Source: Cantharellus purpuraceus (Eukaryota > Basidiomycota > Agaricomycetes > Cantharellales > Hydnaceae). Taken from it: a stretch of DNA of 64,000 nt. The notes beneath the pieces are model-generated. The model was given only the letters and a program-made list of their open reading frames with translations. It did not search any database and was not told the DNA's origin. Positions 1 through 15,200 of this stretch are shown piece by piece; within the stretch, counting starts at the first letter, position 1, and each line of letters opens with the position of its first letter. Location: contig JALBUN010000004.1 in NCBI GenBank assembly GCA_025174535.1, positions 496,001-560,000 on the forward strand, in the 5' to 3' direction. A program made the translations under genes and the position numbers.

Positions 1-314
1 GGCGAATCATGTCACTGCCCTAGCAGCGTCGGAACAAAACAGAGAACTATGTTACTCTTCCTTCTGTAGCCGCAGTCAAGTTAGAATTCAAGTGCTTGCG
101 ACTTGCAAAGCCACGGCTGGATAACAAGATTTGAGGTGTTGAGGCGTTGAGATGCCACTCACCACACTTCTCGACCATTTCGAGACGGGCGCACACCCAC
201 TTCCTAACCGAGACATGCTCACGAGTGCACCGGTCCGTCGACACTCCACAAAGGGCTGATAAATTGTAAGGTCCGTGGAAGGGTAAAAAAATATGTCGCC
301 TGACTATCATCGCA

Positions 315-2384
315 ATGTCTAGTTCCCACTCACGCTCCATATCTCAAAACGATCTCAAGGTTTTCTTGGAGGACCTTCTCAATCCTCTTGAGCCTCATAT
401 TTCACCTGGGGGTGCAGTCATTGTCCTTGGAAACACTGGAACTCACTATGACGAGCGCGCAGCTCAATTAGAAGGATTCTCTAGACCTCTGGGGATTGGC
501 GTCGTTACTGGCGGGCGGCGGGTATTACCAGGGAGCTACTCGATGGATGAGGGGCTCCGCAAGCGGCACAAATCCAGACCATGAAGAGTTCTGGGGCGAT
601 ATGCGTGACAGAGACCAGAGAATGGTAGAATGTGCTGCCATTGGATACGCACTGGCAGTCGCCAAAGACTCAGTCTGGGACCTCCTCGACCCTGAGGCCA
701 AGAAGAATTTGGAGCAATGGCTGGGTGGTATGAATGACAAAGTAGGCTGTCTTGATGACTTTGACTTTGCAGGTATCGCTCTTGACTGTACAACAGAGTA
801 GGAAATGCCCGACACCAATCCGTTATGGTTCAGAGTAAGCGCGGCTATGTTGGGTCCCCAGCCATTAGTTGTCCTTTCTTCTTATCTCCATGCCCAGGTT
901 TTCACAAATCTCGGTCTTTCCAAGGTCAACTCCTATCACTATTCCGCCTCACGTCTTAAAGCAGATCTTGACCATCTAGATACCTTTTATCTGGGACAGG
1001 GTGCGTTGCCTCGTCTATAGATCAACGATGTCGATGATTCAAATGCCCTAACCTCAAGGCTGGTCACGAGACGGACCCAAAAGTGTTCGACAGATGGACT
1101 ATTACCCGTCCTCATTTGCAATTCAATTCGCCCAGCTCGTGTATTCGAAGCTTGCTATGAAAGAAGATCCCGAGCGTTGCAGTGAATACCGCCAAAGAGG
1201 CAATCTTTTTGCTGAAGACTTCGTGTATTACTTCGATCCCGAAGGCGCGTGTATTCAATCTGTGCAAGAATTTGTTTGCTGTCTCCACATCCAGGCCCTG
1301 CTATACCATTTGGACGGAGTTCCACGTATAGATTCGCCTAAGCCTCCTTCTGGGGGGCGCTGGCGTTTGCAGATGTGAGACCAGACGGCCCCTTCACGTG
1401 GGGAGTTATCAAAGGCCTTCTCCTCCGCAACCTGCGCTATTGAGTAAAACAGCCTTTTCTTGACACGAGTGGGATTGTCACTGTAGGCTACGTCTACCCG
1501 AACCACAACCTGCTCGAGAGTTATCTGGCTCTCCGTACTGGTGCTGCAAGGCGTTCATCCCACTTGCTCTTCCTGAATCGCATCCATTCTGGACTGCTGA
1601 AGAGGAACCATACCCTATGATTTTAAGAGACAGTACCGTTGGACTGACACATTCACTTCATTTGGTGACAAATGTCGGAGAGCATGCATACCTCCTTCTT
1701 CTAGCCAGAAATGCCACTATCCGCTTCGACACAGCAGACACAAGTATGGTAAATTGGCATACAGTGCGAGCTTCGGGTTCAGTGTTCCTACAGGAAACGA
1801 GTTGCTTGAGGAGATCGGGGCCGATTCCACTTTAGCTCTTAGCGATGATGGGGGTACAACCTGGAAAATGTGTCGAGAGACCTGGATGCCAGATTTGATA
1901 AGGAAAGATGGTTGAAGAGCAGCTGGAAACCTTGGGAAGGCGTTGAGGTCGAGACATGGTTGCTGCCACCGACTAAGGAAAACAAAGTATGGTATGTGCG
2001 TGCTCATCGTCTCAAGTCGGCCAAAGACCTGCATTCTGCCGAAGGCGGGTGGGCACTATGCGGACAAGGAGGCGACGGCACAGCTTTAGACAATTTAAAT
2101 TCATTGGAGGGTGACTATGGGAAACAGGAAAAAGAAGCCTACGCTCTCGCCAAGTCGGAACAGGCATATCTGCGATAGCGGATCTGGGGTCCGTGAAGGT
2201 CGGGAGGCAGGGGCGAGTTATTAGACCTGATCCAAATTCCAACCTCGTCAATGCAAGAGCCGTGCTACCAATGCTGCTAGGAAAACACAAGGCAGATACG
2301 ACAACATTGCTCTACACGGGAGTATTAGGAATTCCGGTCAGAGAGGGAAGTGTAGAAACCAGGAACAATTGGATCAAGGAGTGA
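315..2384 (+). pseudogene. DUF2264 family protein, broken copy
   Basis: The translated pieces follow the DUF2264 family (a predicted carbohydrate-active or hydrolase-like fold, function unproven) from end to end, but in shifting frames. The start at 315 gives the N-terminal part up to GFSRPL; the frame then changes near 490 into [10 protein letters not shown] and later DQRMVE. Introns are plausible near 741-800, 836-899, 1000-1060 and 1250-1294. After GRSSTYRFA there is an in-frame TAA at 1339-1341, and after LLLRNLRY a TGA at 1441-1443 where the family has Trp. More frame changes fall near 1530, 1695, 1868 and 2165, after which NSNLVNARAVLPML closes the family C-terminus. Five shifts plus two stops cannot all be introns or reading errors, so the gene is very probably dead. 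The homology is from memory of the family; the breaks are seen directly. Confidence 0.8.
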
Positions 2385-3981
2385 TTGGCGAGGCCCGTCG
2401 CAGCGAGTGATTTGCAAAGTTCCATCAGTGTCTAAAGTCTCTCGGGGGCTTGATTGATTGTCCAAGTGCAAGGAATCATGCTGTCGGGCGTGTTCTTGAC
2501 TATAACATTGATGGCTATAGCTGGAATTCAACCGAGGTTTACATGCTAAGTTGAAATCCTCCGCCAGCTTCATCATTGTGGTCTCCAGTAGCGAGGACCG
2601 GTTGTAAGTTTGGAGTAGAACGCTGCAAAGCAAGTCCAGCTACAACTTTAGAATGTCAGGAGGGTGGGATCATTTCCAGACAAGCACAGACGTTTCTTCT
2701 CTCGAGCTAGCAGCAGGCGGCCCGCAGGATCCTATTACACGAGCGCACTCGAGTATCATCGTAGGATATTGATATGGAAGCCTGCTAGTCGTTGTTCAAA
2801 ACAAATGAACTGCTCAAACCCGACTAACCTCATTATTTCAGCTCGATCAACATATCACATACTGTATTTTGAACGAAAGGTGTATCGGGAGCCATACTAG
2901 GAGGGTTTCAACGCGCTTGATAACTCTTCCCGGCCGCAAGAGATGGCAGAGCCACTCCTCATATCCATCGACGGTTGTCTCATCATACGATGCAACCAGG
3001 GGGCTCGATAGACACAAATGTGTGTAATCTGCGTCTGCCATTGAGTTGGTCTAACATAAGTGATCAACTACTTGTATAAACTCCAGTCACCGAGGTCCGT
3101 CTTGGCCATATCCGTCAAGGCATTGGCCTAGAAAATCCCAAGCATGTGAGACAACCGTGCAAACACATGGGAAATTGAGACGCCAGAAATATGCGATATA
3201 GGAACAGTTTTGCCATAGGGCGGACAAAAACCAAAAGCGGTAAAGTACGAAAGCCTTGTGCCGCTAGGTGAGTCGGTGCTGATATTAATTGAGGTCTAAC
3301 TTCCTGACGAATGGATGACATACTGCTATATGCCGCACTCACATCAGCTTAATGAAACACTGGAGAATAGAAGTAAAACGGACAGTTGTCTCTTAAAGTG
3401 ACCTCTAGCTATTCCTATTGGATTGTTGAGGGGTAGATGAGCAATCACGCCAAGGCTTGCCTCTAGGGAGGATCTCGCTAACCGACGAGCGCGTCAAAAG
3501 GTATTACAATATGAAAGAAGGAAACATGTCAACCGGATATTTTCTGGCACAAATAGTTCGCCTGTTTCGACGTCGATATCAACAAGGGCTGTTACTTCTA
3601 CTGTAGGCCGTCCTTGGCATCTAAGCGCGATGTGAAGTATGCTACATGATAACAGAAAGTTGACTTACATTCTGAATATGCGCGGAAGAGGGTAGCATCT
3701 CACTCTACTGTTCTCCTTATCCTCTATTTGACATATGTATTGTTCAATTTCGAACAGCCTACATCGCTGTTCCCCCATGTCTTTCAAAAGCGGTGTGGAA
3801 CAGCAAAAGACAGGTAAGCATCCACCAGAAGAGAAAGCGGAGTTCAACTGGCGTGGGAATCTACCGGCTAATAATATCTAGTTGAAAAATGCTATTGCTT
3901 GATCAGCTCATTTCACCTTTTCACTCTTAGCCTCTCTGCCGCCCCCTTTTCGCTCCCGCACCCCCTCGTACTGTTCTCAGC
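2385..3981. other. Intergenic, no gene recognised
   Basis: Only short open frames without recognisable motifs on either strand. The last 80 bases before 3982 are pyrimidine-rich (cctctctgccgcccc), as is usual upstream of strongly expressed fungal genes. Confidence 0.6.
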
Positions 3982-5844
<1,863 letters not shown>

Positions 5845-8800
5845 GGTGTGTGTGTCTTTGATGTTTGCGGCCTCAACGTGCCGTATCCGGGTTTCAACGC
5901 CCTGTGCTGGAGAACGCCGAGGACATGAGTGGAGGATGTAGATGGTTCTTTCAGTGGGAGAGACAGGGGTTTCAACTCCCTGTTGGTCCTGGGCCTCAAC
6001 GAGCCATAGCCACAGTACGTTACAGGACTGTTTTTCAATACCTAAAGCTGGTTTATCATTCCTTATTGCATGCATTGGTGATAATATTCGAAATACCTCC
6101 GAGACTGAAACCAAACACCTGACTGTGTCTGGCTTCACCCACCGACCTATGTTGTCAATCTTCACCGTGGCCGTAACGTAGCCATGTGGACATCAACTAA
6201 GAGTGCATGTGACTTGATTTCACGACGGCAGTGCTGCTCTGAGACCCTGAACCTAACCACAATTTCGGCGCAAGCACAAAAAGTCAAACATCACGATTGG
6301 CCGCTCCTTGAAGACGGCACCAGTCGCAGTTGAGGTAGACAGTAGACATCATCACTGTGCTTACCATCTTGCCTTGACAAACAGTATTGGTGCAGGAGCT
6401 CGTGGCGATGTGATGGGCACATCTCCTGCATCTTGGGGCTCTGCGACCACATGACCCCGATTTTTCGTACACACGACATCCGCATGAAAGTGATCTAGAT
6501 GAACTCTGGGATGCAGAACCTACTCAACCCCGTGCATTCTGCTGCAACAAGATATTCTTGCAAGGAGGGGAAGCCAAAGCAAAGCTCGATTGGTCGCTGT
6601 GGCCTCCCCACCATGACGGCATCTCGACTAGTGATGATTCGTATTGTGGCCGATCTTACAACTTATTTGGTTTTTGTCCTTTTGATGGCTGATTTCAAAT
6701 TTTCAGATGCACTGGATATGTCATATCCCTTCGATGAGACAGTGAAGAATACATTCGTATGACAGGAGAGAAACTTAGATATCATCCTTTCGTATCTATC
6801 AGATTGGAAGGGTAAGTGATAACTTGCTCGCTTCTATTGCGAAGGCACCTATACATCATCAGAATCTGGGTGAGGTGTATCAGGGAATACTTCCTCGTTA
6901 CAGCTTTTATTCTCAGGAGCATAGGAGCCCATGGGACCTTAAAGCATGAATCCGTGCTGCTAATATAATCTCCCGAAAACCTTACTTTGTTGCACCTAGT
7001 TCCTCGAGGGGCATCTCGAAGATATCCGCAATTGCTTCTGGCGCTTGCGGCCCGGTTACAAGGTGGAAGTTTTTTGATAATGCTCTCCTCCTTACTCGTC
7101 ACTGACACTGCCCAAATGACACCCCTGAACGCCAGGTAACACAAAGGCGCAAGCCGAGAATTTTAATCTTGATTTGCAGGTGATCAGCAATGCACGACAC
7201 TGGTCGGCTGCTTTAGCAATGTACGAAGAGTGCTTTGTACGTCCGGGCGGGTTTCAGTTACTGCCGATTGTGATCCTTTTCTCTTATCGCTAGTCAAACG
7301 CCCGGTGGAGTGTTCATGATGCATTGCCGCCAGGTACTGGCTTGTTCTTTCCGAGTTTGAAACGAATCTGATGTAAAATAAATCAATACAGAGGCGCTCG
7401 TTCACTCTCTAACACACGGTCACCCCTACGCTGTCATATCGAATTTTATCACGAGTCCCTAATAGTGGCCATCTTGCAGAAGCATCACATAGTTCATCTG
7501 TCGAATTGCAAAATAATCTTAGAGCCACTTCCGCTCCCACAGTGGCCGAGTCTTGAAGCATCACCCTCAAAGTAATTAGATTATGTTTGAGACTGTCCTC
7601 GCAGAGAGGCCAGTCGAACGTGTTGGTATTCCAATCGCTTCAGGTTCAGGACGTGGCCCCACTTTGTTCATCATCGTGGCCAGGAAAGAATCCGTCATAT
7701 CTCATGTATCGTCGTCCGGAGTTCAGTTATTAAACTAAGATGGCGCCTTTGCAACTCATAACCGCACGATCGCTTACACTCACTATATGGATCAGTTCGT
7801 CTAGGATTGATTCTAACCAGGGTGCAGAAACTTGACTCTTGGAGTTGCTGATTACACCTTTCCATTGATGCACGAATCAATTGCTTCAGAAAGAGGCTCT
7901 CACATTAATTTTTTCCGAACCCACCATACAACACTGGCGGTGCAACTTCAAGTCTTGTCCCTTGCGTGCTGGTAAGTGCATAATCACGAGCTAGCTGTGA
8001 CTGCATGGACGCAAACTAGACTGCACTGGTATGTGCGCAGGTATGACTCACCCTCTTTGAGGATCGGATAGCATTTTCCCTTCAAGAAGTCTCTTCCTCA
8101 CATTACCTCAGTAGTCATCTGGCAAAGACCCAATGTACCATCCAGTCCCTCCAATTACTTGGCGTTGCTTGTGTCTAAGGGTCACTTTTACGAGCGGTGT
8201 CCTGTGTGTTGATGATGGACCTGGAGGACGTGAAATGCAGTGTAAGCTTGCCTCCATACACCGTTCTCTTTTGAGCTTTGAACTTGCCTCCTTTAAGAGC
8301 TCTCCCTCGCCTCACGATTGATCTGGCGCAGGCCCTTGGTACCTGCCTCTTTTCCCCCTGTCCCGTGGCTTTTCATCCACTTCCCTATCATGGTCCAGCA
8401 GTCTCCTGGAGCGAGGCTCCTGGGAGCGGGTAACGTGTCTATACAAGGACTGGCTGACATTACCTTGGCGGAGCGTGAGCATCACCTAGCCTGTACGCCG
8501 CTTCACTCGAGATGCACCATGGATGACTTACATGAACAGTGACCATATCTGATATTTCTCGTCCCCTTTCTCTACTTCTCTGGGCGGGTGCCGACGGTCT
8601 AGTACGCCTTCTCTTCCCAACTCTATGGGGGCGTGAATATAGAATAGTACTTCAATTCGCTTGTTCTCATTGATTCAGAAGGTCAAATACTTGTCCTGGT
8701 GAACGAATGACATATTTCTTTCCCAAACCACGACGAATCGACTGCCTGGTTTTTGCTGTGGGGGAGGGGCCAACTAGTTATCAATGAAGGTTTCTAAACC

Positions 8801-9311
8801 GAGGATTCTTGCAATTATTAGCCTAAGCATTGTGGAGGGTAGGGATTCAAATCGGTTTCCATCGACTTGTTAGAATTTGGCAATCAAGACTCTACGGTGA
8901 AGATGACCGTAATTTGTCGAAGGTCATTGTGCAACCTGGCCCGGGTACTGACACAGAGTCTAAACACATACAATGCATGGACCAGGTTAAGAATAGCGAA
9001 AGGTCATTCATATATGCCGCCTAGTACAGCGTGGTACGACAGCCTCCCGGTATCAATTCGAGACGAACATGCTCCCTGATTGCACTTTTGCATTTTGGCC
9101 CTGTGTCAATGCCGTATTCACAGTTTGGCATCGCGTTTCGCTGTAACATGTCCTAATCGCTTCTGCTACGTCCAAGCTGCGTCCGCAAGCGAGCGCACAG
9201 ACCAGGCGGCAGAATAAGCGCCAAAGAAGTAGGGGCATCTCCCACTTCTATATATAACAATTTTTGAATTCCACCATCACTTTATCCTCCGACTCATTTA
9301 CTAAATCCACC
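5845..9311. other. Intergenic, 3.5 kb, no gene recognised
   Basis: Starts with the 3' UTR of the adenosylhomocysteinase gene, which carries two diverged copies of a short motif (see findings). Beyond that only open frames below about 120 codons appear, with no family I recognise. A short frame from 7582 (MFETVLAERPVERVGIP) is open for about 50 codons but has no supporting evidence. Confidence 0.55.
9249..9257 (+). promoter_or_regulatory. TATA box of the PMP3-type gene
   Basis: TATATATAA lies about 55 bases before the start codon at 9312, a normal distance for a strongly or conditionally expressed fungal gene. It is followed by a short AT-rich and then C-rich leader (atccaccATGG). Confidence 0.55.
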
Positions 9312-9876
9312 ATGGTCAAGGGTAGCGACGTTCTCCTCATTTTGGTACGTTACAGTAACGAAAAGAGTTTTGCCCAGCTATCGCTGACAAGGGCTATGGC
9401 TTGGTTGGCTTGTCCTGATAGGTCGCCATCTTGTTCCCACCCGCAGCAGCAGCCTTTGTCACTGGATGTTCGTGTGATCTCCTCATCAACGTTCTCCTTA
9501 CGGCTTTGGGATACTTTCCTGGACATATTGTGAGTTATCAACGTTTAACCCGTTTGAGTGGGATAAGTCGTTAGTGAGAGCGTACATTGACCATGTGTGT
9601 AGCATGCCTTCTGGCTTATCTACAAGAAGATGAAGGCCGAAGAGCGTGAGTTGCTCACTTCTACTAGCGTGTCATGTGGTGTACGAGCTGATGCACATGG
9701 GCCTATGTTAGAATATGGCCGTGGAGGCTTCCAATGTACGTCGCGCATCACATCGGATGCTAACGCTAACCTATCATTGTCGCTTTACGTTAGACATTGG
9801 AAATGGCCAATACGAGCCTATATACCAACCCGTGCAGCAAAGCGCAACCCACGCCCACTATGGTACAACCAACTGA
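9312..9876 (+). CDS. PMP3/UPF0057 family small plasma-membrane proteolipid
   Basis: Yeast Pmp3 and plant RCI2 relatives are two-helix membrane proteolipids that affect membrane potential and salt tolerance. Four exons splice to 96 residues. The first helix spans roughly residues 5-25 and contains the family motif FPPAAAAF; then comes GCSCDLLINVLLTALGYFPG and a second helix through HIHAFWLIY (about 31-53). Introns begin at 9345, after PGHI, after AEE and after GGFQ. The last two exons add a soluble tail rich in Gly, Tyr and Gln (GNGQYEPIYQPV) that ends HYGTTN, a tail type common in fungal members and absent from yeast Pmp3. A TATA box sits upstream. The function is inferred from the family. 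Confidence 0.9.
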
Positions 9877-10808
9877 AGTTGAGGTGGCCGAGTCGGATGA
9901 TCGAAATGGCTCGGGTGTTGTCAGATCTTGCAAAACGAAGGACGCGGAATGAGGGCTGTGTTCAACGTTTATCTTGTCGCTTTGAATGTACTGAATACCG
10001 TTATTCTCTCGTGAAATACCAATTGAGGTTGATTGAAAGTCGGGTGTCCGGGCAAGTCTCAAGGCTAGTTGGTTGTCTGGAGTCCCATGTGGATTACGCA
10101 CGACCATGCAGGTTTGAGTGCATGGCTTTGCTATAGATGATGGGATCATTACGGCTCGAGTCTAGCTCACGTATGTACATGTGGTTCTAAATGTCTCTAG
10201 AGATATGATGACACTTGATTGGTCAATAATATGCATTCCGTCTTTTAAAAAAAGTTTAATGAGCGATTGTTGATTGGCATAAATATTAGTTTATACATAT
10301 ATATTCCTTCTTGTTAAGTTGGGGGGATACAGGGCGATTGTAGTACATTTATATACATATGGCAAGGGACCTAAGTGCACTGTAAAGGACTCAATACGTA
10401 TCGGTATTAGCATGACGCTGGGCGGAAATTGCATCAGCAGCAACACAGAAAGCCACGCGTTTTAAAATGAAGTGGAACTCTGTTACATATATCGATCATG
10501 CTCAGACCGTACAGCTTCGACTCTACTATACCGTCTCATTTATCTTGTTTGGCTGTAATCTGTCACTACGATTTGAGTTTCTTGCGCCTACCTGATTAGT
10601 AGCGATATAAGCTCAAGAAAAGAGGACAACGACGACATTAGCAAGTGTGGAAGCTGTCTTTTGTGCCCTTGCGAGAAGCCGGCTACTCGGACATCGAAAG
10701 TCGCAGAGGCCGATTGCACCGACTATAACCGTGACAGCCCTACTGCTGCTCAAACTATCACTTCCACAATCCCAATATTCCCCCTTCCTTTACAGTATTT
10801 CAAGCGCA
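9877..10808. other. Intergenic, no gene recognised
   Basis: 3' flank of the PMP3-type gene and 5' flank of the GST-like gene. AT-rich around 10230-10320 (atatacatatatattcc). The sequence just before 10809 is pyrimidine-rich, fitting a promoter and leader. No coding signal. Confidence 0.5.
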
Positions 10809-12225
10809 ATGGCATCCAATGACGCGGCTGTGGTAGAAACTGTGGTGGATGAATTTATGAACGCTACCCTGAACGCGTCATCAGAGGGTAAACGCATGCA
10901 CTACTGTGTCTTTCGTATTGTCTTCTACTGACGCGACATTCGATCTCTAATCCTGGTTCTGATGACAGCAGCAGGAGCAGGGGTGCCAATTCAGAAAGTA
11001 ACCGTGACGTTCTTTGCTACTTCTTATGTAAATGAAGGTTTAAAACCTTTTTTTGGTTCGCACAGGACGCTGGAGGTGCATCCAAAGACAACTCGGCGGC
11101 TCCTGATATGAATACCATTGTCGCCTCGGAGACGGATGCAAAAGCATCAGAATCTACGCCAGCTGTTGAGAGTGAAAGCACAGCCAAGCCTGCGGGCATA
11201 ATCGTGCACCACTTGAATAACTCGCGCTCACAGAGACTTTTATGGCTTCTCGTGCGTTGAATCCTTTAGATGGAAGAAGTTCCTTCCATATTTCTCTTAC
11301 TAATCCACCTAACGCAGGAGGAATTAGAAGTCCCATACGAAGTTAAAAAGTATCAGCGAACCGCCGAGATGCGCGCACCGCAGGCACTCAAGAACGTGCA
11401 CCAACTTGGCAAATCACCCATCATCACGGATGGCGATGTGACACTCGCTGAGAGTGGGGCCATCACCGGTCAGTGCATCGCCATATGGGCAATTTGTCGA
11501 ATATGCATTGAAAGAGCGTGTTAGTGTATTTGCTGGAGAAGTATGGTGCAAAGTTCCGCCCTACGGAAGCTGGAAAAATTGATGATCTGTACTGTGTGTC
11601 AAGTCTCAGATCAGACAAGTTTGGTTCACTTACCTACCCATGTGATATAGTCACTCACTATGCTGAGGGATCCTTAATGCCCATTGTCTCGAACAAATAC
11701 GTGTTTTCAATCATTCCAGGACGGAGCCCGGCACTCGTTCGACCTCTCATCAGGTCCGTATTCTCAACTATCGAGAAAAAAATGTTGGTACCCGAACTAA
11801 AGGCCCACTGTGAATTGGTAAGTCAAGACATACATCGTACCTACCCTATTCCATGCTTATACACACTACCATCCCTGCCTGCACCCGAAAGATCGAGTCG
11901 CAGCTCAAGAAGAGCAAGACTGGCTGGTTTGTTGGTGATGACCATCCGACCTCTGCAGACTTTATGATGGTGTTTGCGGCTGAGATATTAGTGGCCGGCT
12001 CGGCCAATTTTGTGGGCCCTAAGACGAAGGAGTATGTCAAGCGCATTCATGAGCGGTGAGTGTCACACTTTCACACATTGAATTGCTAAGTCATTGACGG
12101 CTATGCCTTACAAAGACCAGCGTATAAACGGGTGAGTTGGTCGGCTGTGATGTGCCTATGTATGAATGCTTATCCATGTGGTTCAACAGGGTCTCGAGAA
12201 GGGCGGGAAGTACGATTATGCGTGA
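10809..12225 (+). CDS. Glutathione S-transferase-like protein with N-terminal extension
   Basis: Predicted soluble glutathione-conjugating enzyme. About nine exons splice to roughly 298 residues. Residues 81-298 form the GST part: thioredoxin-fold N-domain starting IIVHHLNNSRSQRLLWLLEE, the glutathione-site region LGKSPIITDGDVTLAESGAI, then a helical C-domain with THYAEGSLMP, TGWFVGDDHPTSADFMM (the usual N-capping Asp region) and the end ERPAYKRGLEKGGKYDYA. It most resembles the fungal GTT1-like group. In front lie about 80 residues rich in Ala, Ser, Glu and Asp (for example KASESTPAVESEST) with no signal peptide or helix; they are encoded by separate small exons. The start at 10809 has a good context (gcaATGGC). 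The extension model is less sure than the GST body. Confidence 0.87.
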
Positions 12226-15200
12226 ACAACCAAATGCGGAAATATGTATCTACAAGTTGATGCAGGATCTTCCATAGCCTCGTTGACGCCCTTGGAGCAT
12301 TTTGTTTTACCCACACATTAGCTGTCGCACATGTCAAGATCAAACAAACGATGTCTGCCACATTCGCATTCTGATTTGTGCGCGTGATGACTTCCAAAGT
12401 TTCACTGCCAACAGAGCTGCATGTCTCGGGCAACTCCTTAGATATGTTTCAGGAACGGGAGAAATATCAAGGTGTGTTTACATGCCTTCGGGTCCGGGGC
12501 ACGTGTGATTCGCGTGGCATTGAGTTGCGCTGGGCCAGATCACTCCTGGGCAATATTCATTAACTTATAGTGCTGATGCAGATACATAGATCCGACTGCC
12601 TACGGCCGGCGCAAAAAACTTGAGAGCGCCAAAGATCTAAAGATCCAGGGGCTCCATAGTCACCGACCCGACGACGCACACTACGTCCGAACATGCGTAT
12701 CGAGATTAATGGTACCAATGCCTAGTGTCGACATTGTAACCGCGAAGCGCCTACCTCCCTCGAATATTTCGTCTTTATTTGACGGTTCGTCGCGGGAGAG
12801 CGCGTGCCTGTCGTTTAGTGGGACCCCCCTATCAGTTGATATGTATAAAAGTTTGATCGCCTCCCCAACTGAGTTACGGAAATCTGGCTCAGGATGCGAA
12901 CTTCAGATGGAACACGTCTACGAGGTTCCTTCTTCGGTTGATTCCCTGGATTTGGGCACTAGCCCGCGATCATTAGCGAGAACGAGCATGGCAATACAGT
13001 AAACGCACATGTAAGTCAACGGTGGACTGATGGAACTCCGACGACACACTTGTCGGACTTTCTCGTCGCATTGTGCCGAGTGCTTTCAGTTCGCCAATTG
13101 GGATTAATCATTACATCAAGCCGTGAAACTCCGATTTGACCCTCTTTCAGAGCCTGGGACACCCAGGGCGTTACTTCAATAATGAAGCTCCGCTTGATCG
13201 TTCCGATGATGCTGCGCTGTCATACCCCCAACAATTTCATTTTCTTCAAGACTGTGTGAGTTGATAGTGCCATGAGAACAAAGTTCTGACAAGGATACAC
13301 TACTCAACACGCAAGGCGCCTCGTGGTCCAGCAGTGAGCGCTTTGGAAAAACACCGATTGAAAGACAGATACTCTGTTCATCACACGCTCCCCCTTCATC
13401 AGTCCTTCCGTGACCAGGAAGTAAACCTTGAGCTTTAACCCAGCACAGTCGCGTGGCTTCAAACGGGTTAGCAAGCACTTAGCACATGTGTGCTACAGTG
13501 CCTCAACACAGGTTCGGCACCCCGTCCATATTCGCTTCTTATGATTCTGCAGAAAGATAAAAATTTGGTACGAAGGGTTAAAAAGAAAAAGAGAGATAAT
13601 GTGCGCGCCTTACTCGTAACATGTTCTCCCATGATGCCTTGTAGCATCAGCGCGCTTTACTATGACAGCAATTGAGAAACGCTGTTCATCACTTAGAATT
13701 CTTCCCATTCATCAAGTCATCATTGTCTAAAATGAGAAATTTCAATCTAGATGGCTCCGCATGGTAGCGTAGTTGATGGGTACTCGCCACTGGTTTCCTT
13801 GCGTGTCTCGAGGGGTCGGTATTTCCGGGTGATTGGTTATCCATAGGTCGCCAGAGAAACTTCCATAATGTGACAGCTTTCTATACATCAGTTCTTGCAT
13901 CAAGAAGAGACAGGCGGCACCATTCATGGAGGTTGGAGTGAGATGTATCAACAACGCAAGGGCTGCATTAATGGATGGCCTTGATTTCATTCCATTGCCC
14001 TGGGGCTGTTTCTAGAGAGAGGACTCACCGAACTCGGCACCTGGGCAATGCTGAGAAGAGGTGGATGTGCCCAAAGGTGGGAAGCACTGGGAGTGCCATC
14101 ACGGCTACATTGTGTCGAAGACTGGTTGGAGAGACTAATAGGACCCATGCTCACCGCGTCAGTGGCGTGATTCGACTTGCACGTAGATTGCCGTGACCGG
14201 AGTGCGGTCCAACGGCAAATGCGATGAGCTGGCTATTGGAGTGACCGAAGAACCCATATATGGTCTGAGAGTTCACTCAGGTGAGGCATGGTCTTACCCA
14301 GTAGAGTGCTTGCCCTCTGTTACCAATGTCCTTTGAACAAGTACAGGTTTGTTGTCCAGTCCATATGATGAAGATGCAGTGAATTCTCACCGCATCTGCA
14401 AGCAATTGGAGATCATGTCTAGCAGGCACCATCATATACAATGAGTGGTTGGATTCTCAGAAAGAAGATTCTCACCGAGTGGAGTCGTTAAAAAACTTCG
14501 TCATCAGCTTCCAGTGCTGATCAATGTGGAAGTTACTGAGTATTCAGGGTCGCCGTACTACCAACGCGTGACTGAGATGATAGCGTACACAAGGGTGAGC
14601 AAAAATGATGCGGGTGTCTGCAAGTCCTTCCTTGGTCTCTTGGAAGGCTGTGCTATTCTAGGATGAACTGCCCCCCGAGCTTCGACGGCATCAACCACAC
14701 TCAAGAGAATAAACCCTCCAAGGCACTTAAAAATAGACTTGTCAGGAATGATCCATGATGTTTTGATCGATGCCTAGGACAGCCATGGAATGCTCGTTCA
14801 TTGCAAACGGATAACTTCCCAGTGATCTACCCTGATGCAACTAGTTGGCGAAACATAAGCTGAAAGAACAAAGATGGCTATTCAGGGCTGTAATTAGTAT
14901 AAGATGCACTTGCCAGACCCGCTAGAGCTTACCCAAGTCAATCACCAAAGCGGAGCTGACTTTAAAGTTTGGTTTGTTTGTGTCTGCTTTCTTCTGCTTT
15001 CTCAGGCGCAGATGCTTCGCGTTCACATCGGTGGTCGCTCGAAGAATTCGAAGGAGTGGGCGATCCTTATTACAACATGGTAGACGGCTTCCGCAGGATG
15101 CGTTTGTTAAATTTGATGGCGACTTGGCAGAGTGTCACCGATCAAGCGCTCAATTATGGGATCTTGAACATCAAAAGGGAGCGAAACGCTGTGTATGTGA

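Noticed and set aside
1250..1500. RIP-type mutation as the cause of the stops in the DUF2264 gene
   Set aside because: Only two transitions are evident and most damage is indels; no general CpA depletion is obvious. Not supported as a RIP event.
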